A DNA stretch of 64,000 bases from Marinactinospora thermotolerans DSM 45154 (GCF_900167435.1 NZ_FUWS01000002.1:297924-361923); one strand, 5' to 3'. Counted from the stretch's first letter, positions 1-9,263 are shown. Made by a program: numbers and translations. The notes: generated by a model from the sequence alone, not told the origin.

Positions 1-1023
1 CTGGACGGCCTCGGTCGTGATCTCCATGGCGACGTCGGAGGCGAAGCACTTGGCCGCGGCGCCGAAGAAGGAGAGGTCGTCGTCGCCGCGCTCGGACTTG
101 GCCGCGGCGGTGTAGACCATCTGGCGGGCCGCCTCCAGCTTCATCGCCATGTCGGCCAGCATGAACTGGATGCCCTGGAAGTCGGCGATGGCCGTGCCGA
201 ACTGCTTGCGCTCCTTGACGTAGCCCACCGCGTAGTCCAGCGCGCCCTGGGCGATGCCCACCGCCTGGGCGCCGATGGTCACCCGGGTGTGGTCGAGCGT
301 GCGCAGCGCGATGCGCAGCCCCTCGCCGACGGCGCCGACGAGGCGGTCGCCGGGGATGCGCACGTTGTCGAAGAGCAGTTCCCGGGTCGGTGACCCCTTG
401 ATGCCCAGCTTCCGTTCGGGCTCGCCCAGGGAGAAGCCGGGGTCGTCGGCGTGGACGACGAACGCGCTGACGTTGCGGCCGCGCGGCCCGTCGGGGTCGG
501 TCACGGCCATCACCGTGTAGTAGGCCGACTCGCCGGCGTTGGTGATCCACGACTTCTGTCCCGACAGGATCCAGTCGTCGCCGTCGGCGACCGCGCGCGT
601 CTTCATGCTCGCGGTGTCGGAACCGGCCTCACGCTCCGACAGACCGTAGGAGAACATCGCCTCACCCCGCGCCACGGGGGCGAGGTAGCGCTGCTTGACC
701 TCCTCGGAACCGGCCAGGATCAGCGGCATCGTCCCGAGCTTGTTGACCGCCGGGATCAGGGAGGAGGAAGCGCAGACCCGGGCGACCTCCTCGATGACGA
801 TGCAGGTGGCGAGCGCGTCGGCCCCGACCCCGCCGTAGGACTCGGGGATGTGCGGGGCGTGGAAGTCGCCGGCGCGCAGCGCGTCGTAGGAGGCGCGGGG
901 GAAGGTCGCGGTCTCGTCGGTCTCGGCCGCGTGCGGGGCGATCTTGTCCTCGGCGATCTCGCGGACGGCCTCGCGGATCGCCTCGTGCTCCTCGGTGGGT
1001 CGGTACAGGTCGAAGTCGCTCAT
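1..1023 (-). CDS. Acyl-CoA dehydrogenase, C-terminus outside the window
   Basis: Flavoprotein that would introduce the trans-2 double bond into an acyl-CoA and pass electrons to ETF. The first 341 residues are present, from ATG at 1023. The N-terminal helical domain holds the family signature IPESYGG; the central beta domain holds GLSEREAGSDTASMKTRA and SGQKSWITNAG; the helical C-domain begins with TRVTIGAQAVGIAQGALDYA. The catalytic Glu region lies beyond base 1, so it cannot be checked. It diverges from the TetR gene at 1140 across a 116-bp control region with two inverted repeats, so that TetR protein probably controls it. Substrate chain length cannot be told from sequence. Confidence 0.93.
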   Translation of the reverse strand, partial: MSDFDLYRPTEEHEAIREAVREIAEDKIAPHAAETDETATFPRASYDALRAGDFHAPHIPESYGGVGADALATCIVIEEVARVCASSSLIPAVNKLGTMPLILAGSEEVKQRYLAPVARGEAMFSYGLSEREAGSDTASMKTRAVADGDDWILSGQKSWITNAGESAYYTVMAVTDPDGPRGRNVSAFVVHADDPGFSLGEPERKLGIKGSPTRELLFDNVRIPGDRLVGAVGEGLRIALRTLDHTRVTIGAQAVGIAQGALDYAVGYVKERKQFGTAIADFQGIQFMLADMAMKLEAARQMVYTAAAKSERGDDDLSFFGAAAKCFASDVAMEITTEAVQ

Positions 1024-1052
1024 CGGTTCTCTCCTCGGCGGCGGCGATGGAA

Positions 1053-1093
1053 CCAGTATGACACTGGGTATCAATTTGTGGAACTGAGTTCCA
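1053..1093. promoter_or_regulatory. Two inverted repeats in a divergent promoter
   Basis: CCAGT-N5-ACTGG (1053-1067) and TGGAAC-TGA-GTTCCA (1079-1093) are perfect inverted repeats between the acyl-CoA dehydrogenase and TetR starts. Their position and size suit TetR dimer sites. Binding is inferred. Confidence 0.5.
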
Positions 1094-1139
1094 TGGTGTT
1101 CGCCGTTTCGCCGCCGCTCGGGAGAATGGGGCGACGCGC

Positions 1140-1889
1140 ATGGAAAGGGGAACGGAGCACATGGGCGATCCGGACGGGCGCAGGGGCCGCAGGGCCGCCA
1201 ACCGCGACGGGCGCGACACGGCCCGGCCGGCCCGGGCGCGCGCCGTCGCCGTCGCCGCGCTACGCCTGTTCGCCGAGCGGGGATACGAGACGACGACGAT
1301 GGACGACATCGCGGTGGCGGCAGGTGTCAGCCGCAGCACCGTGTTCCGCTACTTCGGGTCCAAGGACGACGTGCTGTTCGCCGAGCACGAGGGCGTGCTG
1401 GAGTCGGTCCGCCGCCAGTTGGACTCCGACACGCGCGGCGAACCGGTGGCCGCGGTCTGCGCCGCCGCCCGCATGGTCTTCCAGGCCTACGTCGGCGACC
1501 CCGAGATCTCGGTGCCCCGCTACCGGTTGGTCCGCGCCAACGCCGTGCTGCGCGACCGGGAGATCGCGATGACCGCGCGCTACCAGCGCGCCTTCAGCCG
1601 CCACCTGGCGCGCGGCAGGAACGGCGAACGGGCGCACCTGGAGGCGGAGACGCTGGCCGCCGCGATCATCGCCGCCCACAACCATGTGCTGCGCTCGTGG
1701 TTGAAGGACCCGGCCCGAGCGGTTCCGTGGGCGCGGCTGGACGACGCGCTGGCCTACGCGGTCCGCCTGGCCGGACGGGAGAAGGAGCAGGGGACCGAGC
1801 GGGAGAGCGGCGTCCTGGTCGCGGTCTACCCGGCCGGCGCCTCTCGGGATGATGTCTTGGCCCGGGTCCGCGACGCGCTGGAACCCTAG
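1140..1889 (+). CDS. TetR-family regulator
   Basis: One-component repressor-type protein of 249 residues. The N-terminal helix-turn-helix follows the TetR pattern: AVAALRLFAERGYETTTMDD, then IAVAAGVSRSTVFRYFGSKD, which contains the recognition helix. The C-terminal ligand and dimer domain is all-helical and not specific. ATG at 1140 has a G-rich stretch about 8 bases upstream; a second in-frame ATG at 1161 follows a GGAG very closely and could be the true start. It is divergent from the acyl-CoA dehydrogenase, so fatty-acyl-CoA or fatty-acid sensing is a reasonable inference. The gene is convergent with the oxidoreductase at 1938 and ends before a strong hairpin. Confidence 0.88.
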   Translation: MERGTEHMGDPDGRRGRRAANRDGRDTARPARARAVAVAALRLFAERGYETTTMDDIAVAAGVSRSTVFRYFGSKDDVLFAEHEGVLESVRRQLDSDTRGEPVAAVCAAARMVFQAYVGDPEISVPRYRLVRANAVLRDREIAMTARYQRAFSRHLARGRNGERAHLEAETLAAAIIAAHNHVLRSWLKDPARAVPWARLDDALAYAVRLAGREKEQGTERESGVLVAVYPAGASRDDVLARVRDALEP

Positions 1890-1896
1890 TCGGGGA

Positions 1897-1930
1897 CGCG
1901 GGGGCGCCGCGCGGACGCGCCGCCCCCGCG
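1897..1930. terminator. GC-rich hairpin between convergent genes
   Basis: Ten-base perfect arms (1897-1906 and 1921-1930) enclose a 14-base loop between the TetR gene and the convergent oxidoreductase. There is no T-tract, as is usual in high-GC actinomycetes. A bidirectional terminator is likely. Confidence 0.55.
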
Positions 1931-1937
1931 CGGCCGG

Positions 1938-2945
1938 TCAGGACACGCGGACCAGCATCTTGCCGACGTTGCCGCCGCGCATCATGGAGAGGAACGCCTC
2001 CACCGCGTTGTCGATGCCCTCGACCACGGTCTCGTCGTGGGCCACCCGCCCCTCGCTCAGCCACCCGCCCATCTCGGCCTCGAAGTCGGGGGTGCGGTGC
2101 AGGTGGTGGCCGAGCGTGAAACCGCGCAGCGTCAGCTGCTTGCCGATCGCCAGCGCCAGGTTGCGCGGCGCCGGTGTGGGCTCGGTCGCGTTGTACTGGG
2201 AGATCGCCCCGCACAACGCGGCGCGGCCGAAGTCGTTGAACGAGGCGATCGCGGCCTCCAGGTGGTCGCCGCCGACGTTGTCGAAGTAGACGTCGATGCC
2301 GTCGGGGGCGGACTTGGCCAGCTGGCCGGTGACGTCGCCCTCCTTGTAGTCGAAGGCGGCGTCGTAGCCGTACCTCTCGGTGAGCAGACGCACCTTCTCG
2401 GGCGAACCGGCCGAGCCGATGACGCGGGCGGCGCCCTTGAGCCGCGCGATCTGTCCGACGATGCTGCCGACGGCCCCGGCCGCGCCGGAGACGAACACGG
2501 TGTCGCCCGGCTCGAACTCCGCGATGTCGAGCAGGCCGACGTAGGCGGTCAGCCCCGTCGTTCCGAGCACCCCCAGGTAGGCCGACGGGGACACCCCGGC
2601 GACGGGCTGGACCCTGCGGAAGCGGGCCGCGGGGGCCTGGGCGACGTCGCGCCAGCCCAGCATGTGCACGACGAGATCGCCGGGGGCCAGATCCTCGGAG
2701 CGCGACTCCACGACCTCGCCGATCGCGCCGCCGGTCATGACCTCGTTCAGCCCGAACGGGGGGATGTAGGACTTCACGTCGTTCATCCGGCCGCGCATGT
2801 AGGGGTCCACGGAGATGTGGGTGTTGCGGACCCGGACCTCGCCCGGCCCGAGGTCGGGCAGCTCGGTCTCGGTCAGCCGGAAGTCGTCGTGGGTGGGCCA
2901 GCCCTGCGGGCGCGAGACCAGTTCCACTCCGCGGGTACGGGACAT
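1938..2945 (-). CDS. NADP-dependent zinc-free MDR oxidoreductase (CurA/prostaglandin-reductase type)
   Basis: 335-residue medium-chain reductase expected to reduce activated double bonds of enones or aldehydes with NADPH. The N-terminal segment has VDPYMRGRM at about residues 46-54, characteristic of the CurA/leukotriene B4 dehydrogenase branch. The Rossmann fold has SGAAGAVGSIVGQIARLKG from about residue 153. No zinc-binding cysteines are seen. The start is ATG 2945. It is divergent from the TetR gene at 3067, with a perfect inverted repeat between them, so that regulator is the likely controller. The native substrate is unknown; detoxification is common in the family. Confidence 0.9.
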   Translation of the reverse strand: MSRTRGVELVSRPQGWPTHDDFRLTETELPDLGPGEVRVRNTHISVDPYMRGRMNDVKSYIPPFGLNEVMTGGAIGEVVESRSEDLAPGDLVVHMLGWRDVAQAPAARFRRVQPVAGVSPSAYLGVLGTTGLTAYVGLLDIAEFEPGDTVFVSGAAGAVGSIVGQIARLKGAARVIGSAGSPEKVRLLTERYGYDAAFDYKEGDVTGQLAKSAPDGIDVYFDNVGGDHLEAAIASFNDFGRAALCGAISQYNATEPTPAPRNLALAIGKQLTLRGFTLGHHLHRTPDFEAEMGGWLSEGRVAHDETVVEGIDNAVEAFLSMMRGGNVGKMLVRVS

Positions 2946-2990
2946 GGCGTGCTCCTTGGCTTGGACGGATGGTGTCTCGGAAGAGAAAAC

Positions 2991-3024
2991 CGAATGAGCG
3001 TCGATTATTCCCGATGCTCATTCG
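2991..3024. promoter_or_regulatory. Inverted repeat, probable TetR operator
   Basis: CGAATGAGC (2991-2999) and GCTCATTCG (3016-3024) are perfect 9-base arms separated by 16 bases. They lie in an AT-richer stretch between the divergent oxidoreductase and TetR genes. This size and position are typical of a TetR operator covering both promoters. Confidence 0.6.
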
Positions 3025-3066
3025 AGGGACGGGGGGACGCGCCGCCCGAGGGCTAGGGTGGTGGCC

Positions 3067-3702
3067 ATGCCGCAGTACACGGGACGCCGCAGAGGGCCGA
3101 CAAAGGGCGAGCTCAGGGAACGGGCGATCCTGGAGGGGGCCGCGCGGCTGCTCAAGCGACGCCCACCGGCGCGGGTCACGGTGGAGGAGATCGCCGCCGA
3201 GGCCGGGATCTCACCCTCGACCTTCTACTTCTACTTCGAGTCCAAGCAGGCGGTCCTGGCCGCGCTGGTCGGCGCGGTGACCGCCCGTCTCCGCTCTGAC
3301 CTCGGCGGCTGGCTGGCCGGCGACGACGCCGCGGGTGAGGCGCTGGACGCGGCCCTCGCCACCACCGCGTGCCTGTGGCGCGAACAGGGCGCCCTGCTGC
3401 GCGCGGCCTTCTTCGAACCGGGGACGGCCCCCGTGCTGCGGGCGGCGATGGAGGAGTTCACCGACTGGCTGGTGGCGGGGATGAGCGAGCGGATCGAACG
3501 GGACCGGCGGGCGGGGCGGGCGCTGCCCGGCCCGCCCGCCCGCGCGCTCGCGGCGGCCCTGGTCCGGGCGATCATCGCGAACTTCGCCCTGGCCGGGGAG
3601 ACGGAGGAGGACGCCGACGGGCGGGCGACCGCCGCGACCCTGCGGACGGTCATCGTGCGGGCCATCTACGGGGAGGAGGAGCCCGCCCGGGCGAGCGGGT
3701 GA
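3067..3702 (+). CDS. TetR-family regulator
   Basis: 211-residue regulator. The DNA-binding domain occupies about residues 10-60, with VTVEEIAAEAGISPSTFYFY followed by FESKQAVLAAL. The C-terminal domain carries an EthR-like arrangement (TACLWREQGALLRAAFFEPG, then EEFTDWLVAG). ATG 3067 is preferred because AGGG lies 8 bases upstream; GTG 3058 is the alternative. The protein likely represses the divergent oxidoreductase through the 2991-3024 repeat and itself by autoregulation. Downstream it is convergent with the P-loop kinase gene. Confidence 0.88.
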   Translation: MPQYTGRRRGPTKGELRERAILEGAARLLKRRPPARVTVEEIAAEAGISPSTFYFYFESKQAVLAALVGAVTARLRSDLGGWLAGDDAAGEALDAALATTACLWREQGALLRAAFFEPGTAPVLRAAMEEFTDWLVAGMSERIERDRRAGRALPGPPARALAAALVRAIIANFALAGETEEDADGRATAATLRTVIVRAIYGEEEPARASG

Positions 3703-3726
3703 GGAGCGCCCCGAGGGGGAACGGGG

Positions 3727-4308
3727 TCAGCCCCGCGTGGCCAGCGCCGCCACCTGCTCCGCCAGGGATGGAGCTCCGGCGCGGTTGTCGACCTCGACGT
3801 GCGGAGCCGCGGGAGCCTCGTCGGGCCGGGTGCGGGCGAGGAAGGCGTCGAAGTCCGCGAGCTTGCCGGCGTCACGCCCCCTGCCCCGCTCCTTGAGCCG
3901 GGTCCGCAGTGTCGGGGCGTCACAGCGGACCCACACCAGACGGACCGGATCGCCGCCGAGCTCGGCCGTCCACTCCCGCCAGCGTCGGGCGTCGCGGATC
4001 TGGCCGGTGAAGGGCGCCACCAGCAGCACCGGGCAGCCCGCGGCCCGGATCGTCCGCGCGGCGGCGGTCATGCCCCCGTATTCGTGGACCTTGACGTGTT
4101 CGTCGTACCAGGCTCCCTCGCGTTCGCCGTGGGGGCGGCCGTGCGCGGCCAGGACCTCGGCGACGAACCCGCTGTAGAGCACGTCCTTGTCGAGCAGGGC
4201 CGGGACCGGGCGCAGCCGGCGCAGCAGCTCCTCGGCGACGGTGGACTTGCCGACCCCGGGAGCACCGGCGACGACCCAGACCGTGGCGTGGTTGGCGGAG
4301 GTGGTCAT
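3727..4308 (-). CDS. P-loop kinase/ATPase, small zeta-toxin/AAA_33-like
   Basis: 193-residue nucleotide-binding protein. Walker A is GAPGVGKST close to the N-terminus, followed by [13 protein letters not shown], the region where small kinases of this class bind substrate. Later [20 protein letters not shown] resembles the arginine-rich LID of gluconate- or chloramphenicol-kinase-like enzymes. ATG 4308 is chosen because the P-loop then begins about 15 residues in. Phosphotransfer to a small molecule is likely; the substrate is not identifiable. It is divergent from ku at 4420. Confidence 0.75.
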   Translation of the reverse strand: MTTSANHATVWVVAGAPGVGKSTVAEELLRRLRPVPALLDKDVLYSGFVAEVLAAHGRPHGEREGAWYDEHVKVHEYGGMTAAARTIRAAGCPVLLVAPFTGQIRDARRWREWTAELGGDPVRLVWVRCDAPTLRTRLKERGRGRDAGKLADFDAFLARTRPDEAPAAPHVEVDNRAGAPSLAEQVAALATRG

Positions 4309-4419
4309 GGCCCAAGCCTGCCCGATCCGCCTTCCTGGGGACATCCTTTCCACCCCGCCGGGTAGGGGACCTGGACACGGCGGAGCACCGGCCCGCCAGG
4401 GGAACACGCGAGGAGTGAC

Positions 4420-5229
4420 ATGGCACGGCCGATGTGGACGGGGACCCTGTCGTTCGGACTGGTCAACGTGTCCGTCGGGTTGGTGCCGGCGACGGTCAAC
4501 CGCAACCCGACCTTCCACCAGTTCCAGCGCGGCACCACCGACCGGATCCGCTACGTGCGTGTCAACGAGCGCACCGGTGAGGAGGTGCCCTACCGCGACA
4601 TCGTCAAGGGCGCCGAGGTCGCGGAGGGCCAGTACGTGCTGCTGGAGGACGAGGAACTGGACGCCGTCGCCCCGGGCCGCTCCCACCTGCTGGAGCTCAA
4701 GGAGTTCGTGGACGGCGACGAGATCGAGCCCATCCACTACGCGAAGGCCTACTACCTCGTACCGAGCACGTCGAGCGCTGCCACGGCCTACGCGCTGCTG
4801 TGCGCGGCGCTGTCGCGCACCGGCCGGGTGGGCATCTGCACCTTCGTCATGAACGGCCGCCAGGAGCTGGGCGCGGTCCGTTCCCAAAACGGCGCCTTGA
4901 CGCTGGAGACGATGCGCTACGCCGACGAGATCCGCGACCCGGCGGAGGTGTTCGAGGAGCTGCCCGATGCGGGCGACTTCACCGAGCGCGAGATCAGCAC
5001 CGCGGCGCGGCTCGTCGAGACGATGACGGTGCCCTGGCGGCCCGAGGAGCACGTCGACGAGCACCGGGTCAGGATCGAGGAGCTCATCGAGGCCAAGCGC
5101 ACCGGGCGGGAGACGATCACCCACGAGGCCCCGCCCAGCGACACCCGCACCGCCGACCTGATGGACGCGCTGCGCGCCAGCCTCGAAGGGCGCGACGCGC
5201 ACGGGGACGACGGGAGGAAGGCGGGCTAG
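4420..5229 (+). CDS. ku: Non-homologous end-joining protein Ku
   Basis: Homodimeric DNA-end-binding ring protein that recruits LigD for double-strand break repair. The 269 residues match the usual bacterial Ku length. The start [20 protein letters not shown] is diagnostic, and [10 protein letters not shown] and [13 protein letters not shown] are typical of the core. The C-terminal tail after about residue 225 is short and charged, as in proteins that contact LigD. GAGGAG lies 6-7 bases before ATG 4420. No ligD is adjacent, so the partner must be elsewhere. The gene is convergent with the LysR gene, leaving only 15 bases between them. Confidence 0.97.
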   Translation: MARPMWTGTLSFGLVNVSVGLVPATVNRNPTFHQFQRGTTDRIRYVRVNERTGEEVPYRDIVKGAEVAEGQYVLLEDEELDAVAPGRSHLLELKEFVDGDEIEPIHYAKAYYLVPSTSSAATAYALLCAALSRTGRVGICTFVMNGRQELGAVRSQNGALTLETMRYADEIRDPAEVFEELPDAGDFTEREISTAARLVETMTVPWRPEEHVDEHRVRIEELIEAKRTGRETITHEAPPSDTRTADLMDALRASLEGRDAHGDDGRKAG

Positions 5230-5244
5230 GACGCGCGGGCGCCG

Positions 5245-6222
5245 TCACCCTCCGCCGGCGCCAGGCGCCCGCCCCGGACGGAGGGTCTCCGCCGGCCCCG
5301 CGACACTCGCCGGATCAGGACCGCCGTAGGCCGGGGGCGTGGGCAGGGCGGTCTCGGCGGCCTCCAGGACACGGCGCAGCGCGGCCGAGGCGTTGTCCTG
5401 CCGCCAGGCGAGCGCGGCGGTGAGGTGCCGGGGCGGGCCCGCGAGCCGCCGGTAGACCAGTCCCGGGTGGCGGATGTGGCGTACGGAGGAGATCGTCAGG
5501 GTGACGCCCACGCCCGAGCCGACCAGCGCCAGGATCGTGTAGGAGTCCGGCGCCTCCTGGACGATGCGGGGGTTGAACCCGGCGCTGACGCAGGCGTGCA
5601 CCAGCGCGTCGCGCACCGAGGAGCCGCGGGTGCCGGGGAAGGTGACGAAGGGCTCGTCGGCGAGCTCGGGCAGCCGCACGGTCGATCCGGCCGCCAGCGG
5701 ATGGTCGGCCGGCAGGGCCGCGATCAGCTCCTCGTGTTCGATGACCCGCAGCGCCACGCCCTCGCCGTGCACCGGCAACCGGACGAACCCCAGGTCCAGC
5801 TCGCCGGAGGCGACCTTCGCGGCGGCCTCCCCCGAGTAGGTCTGGCCGTGCAGGACCAGCTCGATACCGGGATGCCGGGAGCGCACCGCCCGGGTGAGCC
5901 GGGGCAGCGTCTCGTGGCTGCTGGCCCCGGCGAACCCGATGCTCACCCGGCCCACCTCGCCCTGCCCGCCGGCCAGGGCGGCCCGCCGGGCCACCTCAGC
6001 CTCGGCCAGGACCCGCCGAGCCGGCTCCAACAGGGCCTGGCCGGCCGACGTCAGCCGCACCGAGCGCGTGTTGCGCTCGAACAGGCGCACCCCCAAGTCG
6101 CGTTCGAGCAGGCGGATCTGCCGGCTCAGCGGCGGCTGGGCCATGTGCAGTCGCGCCGCCGCGCGGCCGAAGTGCAGTTCCTCGGCGACCGCGACGAACC
6201 CGAGGAGATGCCGCAGCTCCAC
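5245..6222 (-). CDS. LysR-family regulator
   Basis: 325-residue LTTR. The winged HTH occupies residues 1-60 (LRHLLGFVAVAEELHFGRAA, then AQPPLSRQIRLLERDLGVRL), followed by a periplasmic-binding-like effector domain from about residue 90. GTG 6222 is selected because GGAAGGGG stands 8 bases upstream and the HTH begins directly; an open frame continues further upstream but without LysR-like sequence. It diverges from the 3-hydroxyacyl-CoA dehydrogenase/acyl-CoA dehydrogenase pair and is their probable activator, with an acyl-CoA intermediate as a plausible but unproven coinducer. Confidence 0.9.
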   Translation of the reverse strand: MELRHLLGFVAVAEELHFGRAAARLHMAQPPLSRQIRLLERDLGVRLFERNTRSVRLTSAGQALLEPARRVLAEAEVARRAALAGGQGEVGRVSIGFAGASSHETLPRLTRAVRSRHPGIELVLHGQTYSGEAAAKVASGELDLGFVRLPVHGEGVALRVIEHEELIAALPADHPLAAGSTVRLPELADEPFVTFPGTRGSSVRDALVHACVSAGFNPRIVQEAPDSYTILALVGSGVGVTLTISSVRHIRHPGLVYRRLAGPPRHLTAALAWRQDNASAALRRVLEAAETALPTPPAYGGPDPASVAGPAETLRPGRAPGAGGG

Positions 6223-6282
6223 GGCGAAGACCCCTTCCGGAGGACGGACCGATAGCGGATCGGTATCACCACTGTCCTGATC

Positions 6283-6300
6283 GGGTATTGGACGATACCC
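6283..6300. promoter_or_regulatory. Inverted repeat GGGTAT-N6-ATACCC, probable LysR site
   Basis: A perfect six-base inverted repeat in the divergent LysR/3-hydroxyacyl-CoA dehydrogenase control region. A weaker dyad GATAGCGG...GGTATC lies at about 6251-6267. LysR proteins commonly bind such paired sites, one recognition and one activation. Assignment is inferred from position. Confidence 0.5.
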
Positions 6301-6448
6301 AATCGTTCGTGTCAGATTCGGCACAGCGGTCACCACAAAGGCGGGCGGCACCGGCGTCCCGGTCCCGACGCGCCCGGGTGAGGACCGCGCCGACAGGCCG
6401 GCCGTGCCCCACGGCCTCGCGCACCCCGGGACAAGGTCAGGTGAGAAC

Positions 6449-8026
6449 GTGAGCACGACGGATCCGCGAGCGTGGGCGGAGGGGGTGCGCACCGCGCGTG
6501 TCATCGGCACCGGGGTGATGGGACGCGGTATCGCCCAGCTCATGGCCACCGCCGGCCTGACCGTCGAGCTCGCCGACACGCGCGCCGACGCCATCGCCGA
6601 GGCCCGCGACCACATCGAGCGGATGCTGCGCCGGGCGGTGGACAAGGGGCGCCTCAGCGCGGAGCGGGCGGCCTCCGCTGTCGCGGCGCTGCGCCCGGTC
6701 GGCGACCCGGTGGGCGGCCTCGACGAGTGCGACCTGGTGATCGAGGCGGTCCGCGAGGACCTCGACGTCAAACGGGAGCTGTTCGCCGCGCTGGAGCGGG
6801 CCTGTCCCCCGCGCACCGTCCTGGCCACCAACACCAGCTCCCTGTCGGTGACCGCCATCGCCTCCGGCCTGCGCGCCCCGGAACGGTTCCTGGGCCTGCA
6901 CTTCTTCAACCCGGCCCCGCTCATGCGGCTGGTCGAGGTCGTCCCCGGGGCCCGCACCGCCGCGTGGCTGCCCGAGGCCGCCGCCGCGCTGGTCCGACGG
7001 CTGGGACACGAACCCGTGCGCGCGCCCGACACGCCGGGCTTCCTGGTCAACCACGCGGGCCGGGGGCTGGGCACCGAGGCGCTGCACCTGCTCGCCGAGG
7101 GCGTCGCCGAGCCCGTCGACATCGACCGGATCGCCCGTGACGTTCTGGGGCTGCGCATGGGCCCCTTCGAACTGTTCGACCTCACCGGCCTGGACGTCTC
7201 CCACCACGTGCTGGAGACGATCTGGACCGGATTCCACGGGGAACCGCGGCTGCGTCCGCCGACGGTGACCGGGGCCCGGTTGGCGGCCGGGCTGCTGGGC
7301 CGCAAGAGCGGCGAGGGGTTCTACCGCTACGTCGACGGTGTCCGGCAGGAACCGGCGCGGCCCTCGCCCCGGCCGCGCACCGACGTCACCGTGTGGATCT
7401 CGGCGCACCCCGCCGACCGGGAGCGGCTCCTCGCCCCGCTCCGCGCCGCCGGCGTCACGGTGAGCGACGCGGCGGCGCCCCCCAACGACGCGGTGGTCCT
7501 CGTCGCCCCCTACGGCTGCTCGGCGGCGGTCGCCGCGCTGGAGGCCGGGCTTCCCCCGCAGCGCACGGTCGGGGTGGACCCCCTCGGCGGTTTCGGCGGG
7601 CGTCTCACCGTGGGCGTCCATCCGGCGCTCGACCCCGAGGCGGGGCGGGCGGCGGTCGGTGCCCTCGCCGCCACCGGCCGTCCCGTCACGGTCGTGCGCG
7701 ACGGCCCGGCGCCCGTCGCCCAACGGCTGCTCGCCTCGATCGTCAACGTCGCCTGTTCGATCGCCGAACTGCGCCTGGCCGCGCCGGCGGACATCGACAC
7801 CGGCGCGCGCCTGGGCCTGGGATATCCGCGCGGCCCGCTGGAATGGGGCGACGCCGTGGGAGCCGAGCGGATGCTGACGATCCTGCGCGGCCTGCACGAG
7901 GCCACAGGGGACCCCCGTTACCGGCCGAGCCCCTGGCTGGCCGAACGGGCCGCGCTGGGCCTGCCGCTCACCGAGACCGGGACCCTCCCGGCCGACCTTC
8001 TGACCCCCGGACGGGAAACGCCATGA
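6449..8026 (+). CDS. 3-Hydroxyacyl-CoA dehydrogenase (PaaH-like, long form)
   Basis: Oxidises 3-hydroxyacyl-CoA to 3-ketoacyl-CoA with NAD in beta-oxidation or phenylacetate-type pathways. The 525 residues comprise a Rossmann domain with VIGTGVMGRGIAQLM near the N-terminus, a catalytic segment LGLHFFNPAPLMRLVEVV, a first 3HCDH C-domain (GFLVNHAGRGLGTEALHLL), a linker, and a second C-domain-like half with GARLGLGYPRGPLEWGD. GTG 6449 follows AGGTGAG closely; an in-frame GTG at 6404 lacks this. The stop overlaps the next ATG, so it is translationally coupled to the acyl-CoA dehydrogenase. Confidence 0.92.
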   Translation: MSTTDPRAWAEGVRTARVIGTGVMGRGIAQLMATAGLTVELADTRADAIAEARDHIERMLRRAVDKGRLSAERAASAVAALRPVGDPVGGLDECDLVIEAVREDLDVKRELFAALERACPPRTVLATNTSSLSVTAIASGLRAPERFLGLHFFNPAPLMRLVEVVPGARTAAWLPEAAAALVRRLGHEPVRAPDTPGFLVNHAGRGLGTEALHLLAEGVAEPVDIDRIARDVLGLRMGPFELFDLTGLDVSHHVLETIWTGFHGEPRLRPPTVTGARLAAGLLGRKSGEGFYRYVDGVRQEPARPSPRPRTDVTVWISAHPADRERLLAPLRAAGVTVSDAAAPPNDAVVLVAPYGCSAAVAALEAGLPPQRTVGVDPLGGFGGRLTVGVHPALDPEAGRAAVGALAATGRPVTVVRDGPAPVAQRLLASIVNVACSIAELRLAAPADIDTGARLGLGYPRGPLEWGDAVGAERMLTILRGLHEATGDPRYRPSPWLAERAALGLPLTETGTLPADLLTPGRETP

Positions 8027-9183
8027 CCTTCGACCTCACCGACACCCAGCGCGAGTTCCAGGCGATGGCCGCGGAGTTCGTGGACGCCGAGATCGTCCCC
8101 CACGCCCTGGAGTGGGACCGCCGCGAACAGGTCGATCGGGGGATCGTCCGCAGGCTCGGCGAACTCGGCTTCCTCGGCCTGACCCTGCCGGAGGAGTACG
8201 GGGGTGTCGAGGCCGACGCGCTGTCCTACACCCTGGTGACCGAGGAGCTGGGACGCGGCGACTCCTCGGTGCGCGGCATCGTCTCGGTCTCCCTGGGCCT
8301 GGTGGCGCGCACCGTCGCCACCCATGGCAGCGACGAGCAGAAACACCTCTGGCTGCCGCGGCTGGCCTCCGGCGAGGCGCTGGGCTGTTTCGCGCTGACC
8401 GAACCGGAGTCCGGCTCCGACGCCGGATCGCTGCGGACCCGGGCGCGCCGGGACGGGGACGAGTGGGTCATCACCGGCCGCAAGATGTTCATCACCAACG
8501 GCCCGTGGGCGGACCTCGCCCTGGTGTTCGCCCGGACCGCCGACGAGGGGAGGCGCGCGATCACCGCGTTCCTCGTCCCCACCGACACGCCCGGGTTCAC
8601 CGCCAACACGCTGCACGGCAAGCTCGGCCTGCGCGGCCAGGGCACCGCCGAGCTCGTCTTGGAGCAGGTCCGGGTGCCCGACTCGGCCCGGCTGGGCGAG
8701 GTCGGCCGCGGCCTGGGGATCGCGTTGGGCGCGCTGACCAAGGGACGGGTGTCGGTGGCGGCGGGCGCGGTCGGCGTCGCCCGGGCGGCGCTGGAGGCCG
8801 CGATCGGCTACGCCAAGGAACGCGAGCAGTTCGGCTCTCCCATCGCCGGGCGGCAGCTGGTGCAGGAACTCCTCGCCGACTCCGCCGTCGACACCGAGGC
8901 CGCCCGGCTGCTCACCTGGCGGGCGGCGGCCATGATGGACCGGGGGGCCTCGACGAGCGAGCTCGCCACGGCGGCCTCGATGGCCAAGTACCACGCCAGC
9001 GAGACCGCGGTGCGCGTCGCCAACAACGCCCTCCAGGTGTTCGGCGGTTACGGCTACATCGACGAGTACCCGGTGGGCAAGTACCTGCGCGACGCCCGCG
9101 TGCTGACCCTGTACGAGGGAACCAGCCAGGTGCAAAAGCTCATCATCGGCCGGGCGCTGACCGGGGTCGACGCGATGACCTGA
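8023..9183 (+). CDS. Acyl-CoA dehydrogenase
   Basis: 386-residue FAD enzyme of full family length. Signatures in order are LTLPEEYGGVEADALSYTLV, CFALTEPESGSDAGSLRTRA, ITGRKMFITNGPWADLALVF, and the C-terminal LYEGTSQVQKLIIGRAL. In the last one Glu365 fits the catalytic base of the short/medium-chain type. ATG 8023 overlaps the previous stop as ATGA, giving a two-gene operon with the 3-hydroxyacyl-CoA dehydrogenase. Together they supply two non-consecutive steps of acyl-CoA beta-oxidation; no enoyl-CoA hydratase is adjacent. Exact substrate unknown. Confidence 0.95.
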   Translation: MTFDLTDTQREFQAMAAEFVDAEIVPHALEWDRREQVDRGIVRRLGELGFLGLTLPEEYGGVEADALSYTLVTEELGRGDSSVRGIVSVSLGLVARTVATHGSDEQKHLWLPRLASGEALGCFALTEPESGSDAGSLRTRARRDGDEWVITGRKMFITNGPWADLALVFARTADEGRRAITAFLVPTDTPGFTANTLHGKLGLRGQGTAELVLEQVRVPDSARLGEVGRGLGIALGALTKGRVSVAAGAVGVARAALEAAIGYAKEREQFGSPIAGRQLVQELLADSAVDTEAARLLTWRAAAMMDRGASTSELATAASMAKYHASETAVRVANNALQVFGGYGYIDEYPVGKYLRDARVLTLYEGTSQVQKLIIGRALTGVDAMT

Positions 9184-9263
9184 GCCGATCGCGGGGCCGC
9201 CCGGACCGCGGCCGGTCCGGGGATGAGAGGGTGGGGCGGAACAACGGAGCGAGGAGGAGGCCC

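Noticed and set aside
5245-7305. Very long open frame on the minus strand across the LysR gene and the 3-hydroxyacyl-CoA dehydrogenase
   Set aside because: Only the 5245-6222 part has LysR sequence; the rest is Arg/Ser/Pro-rich antisense typical of high-GC DNA.
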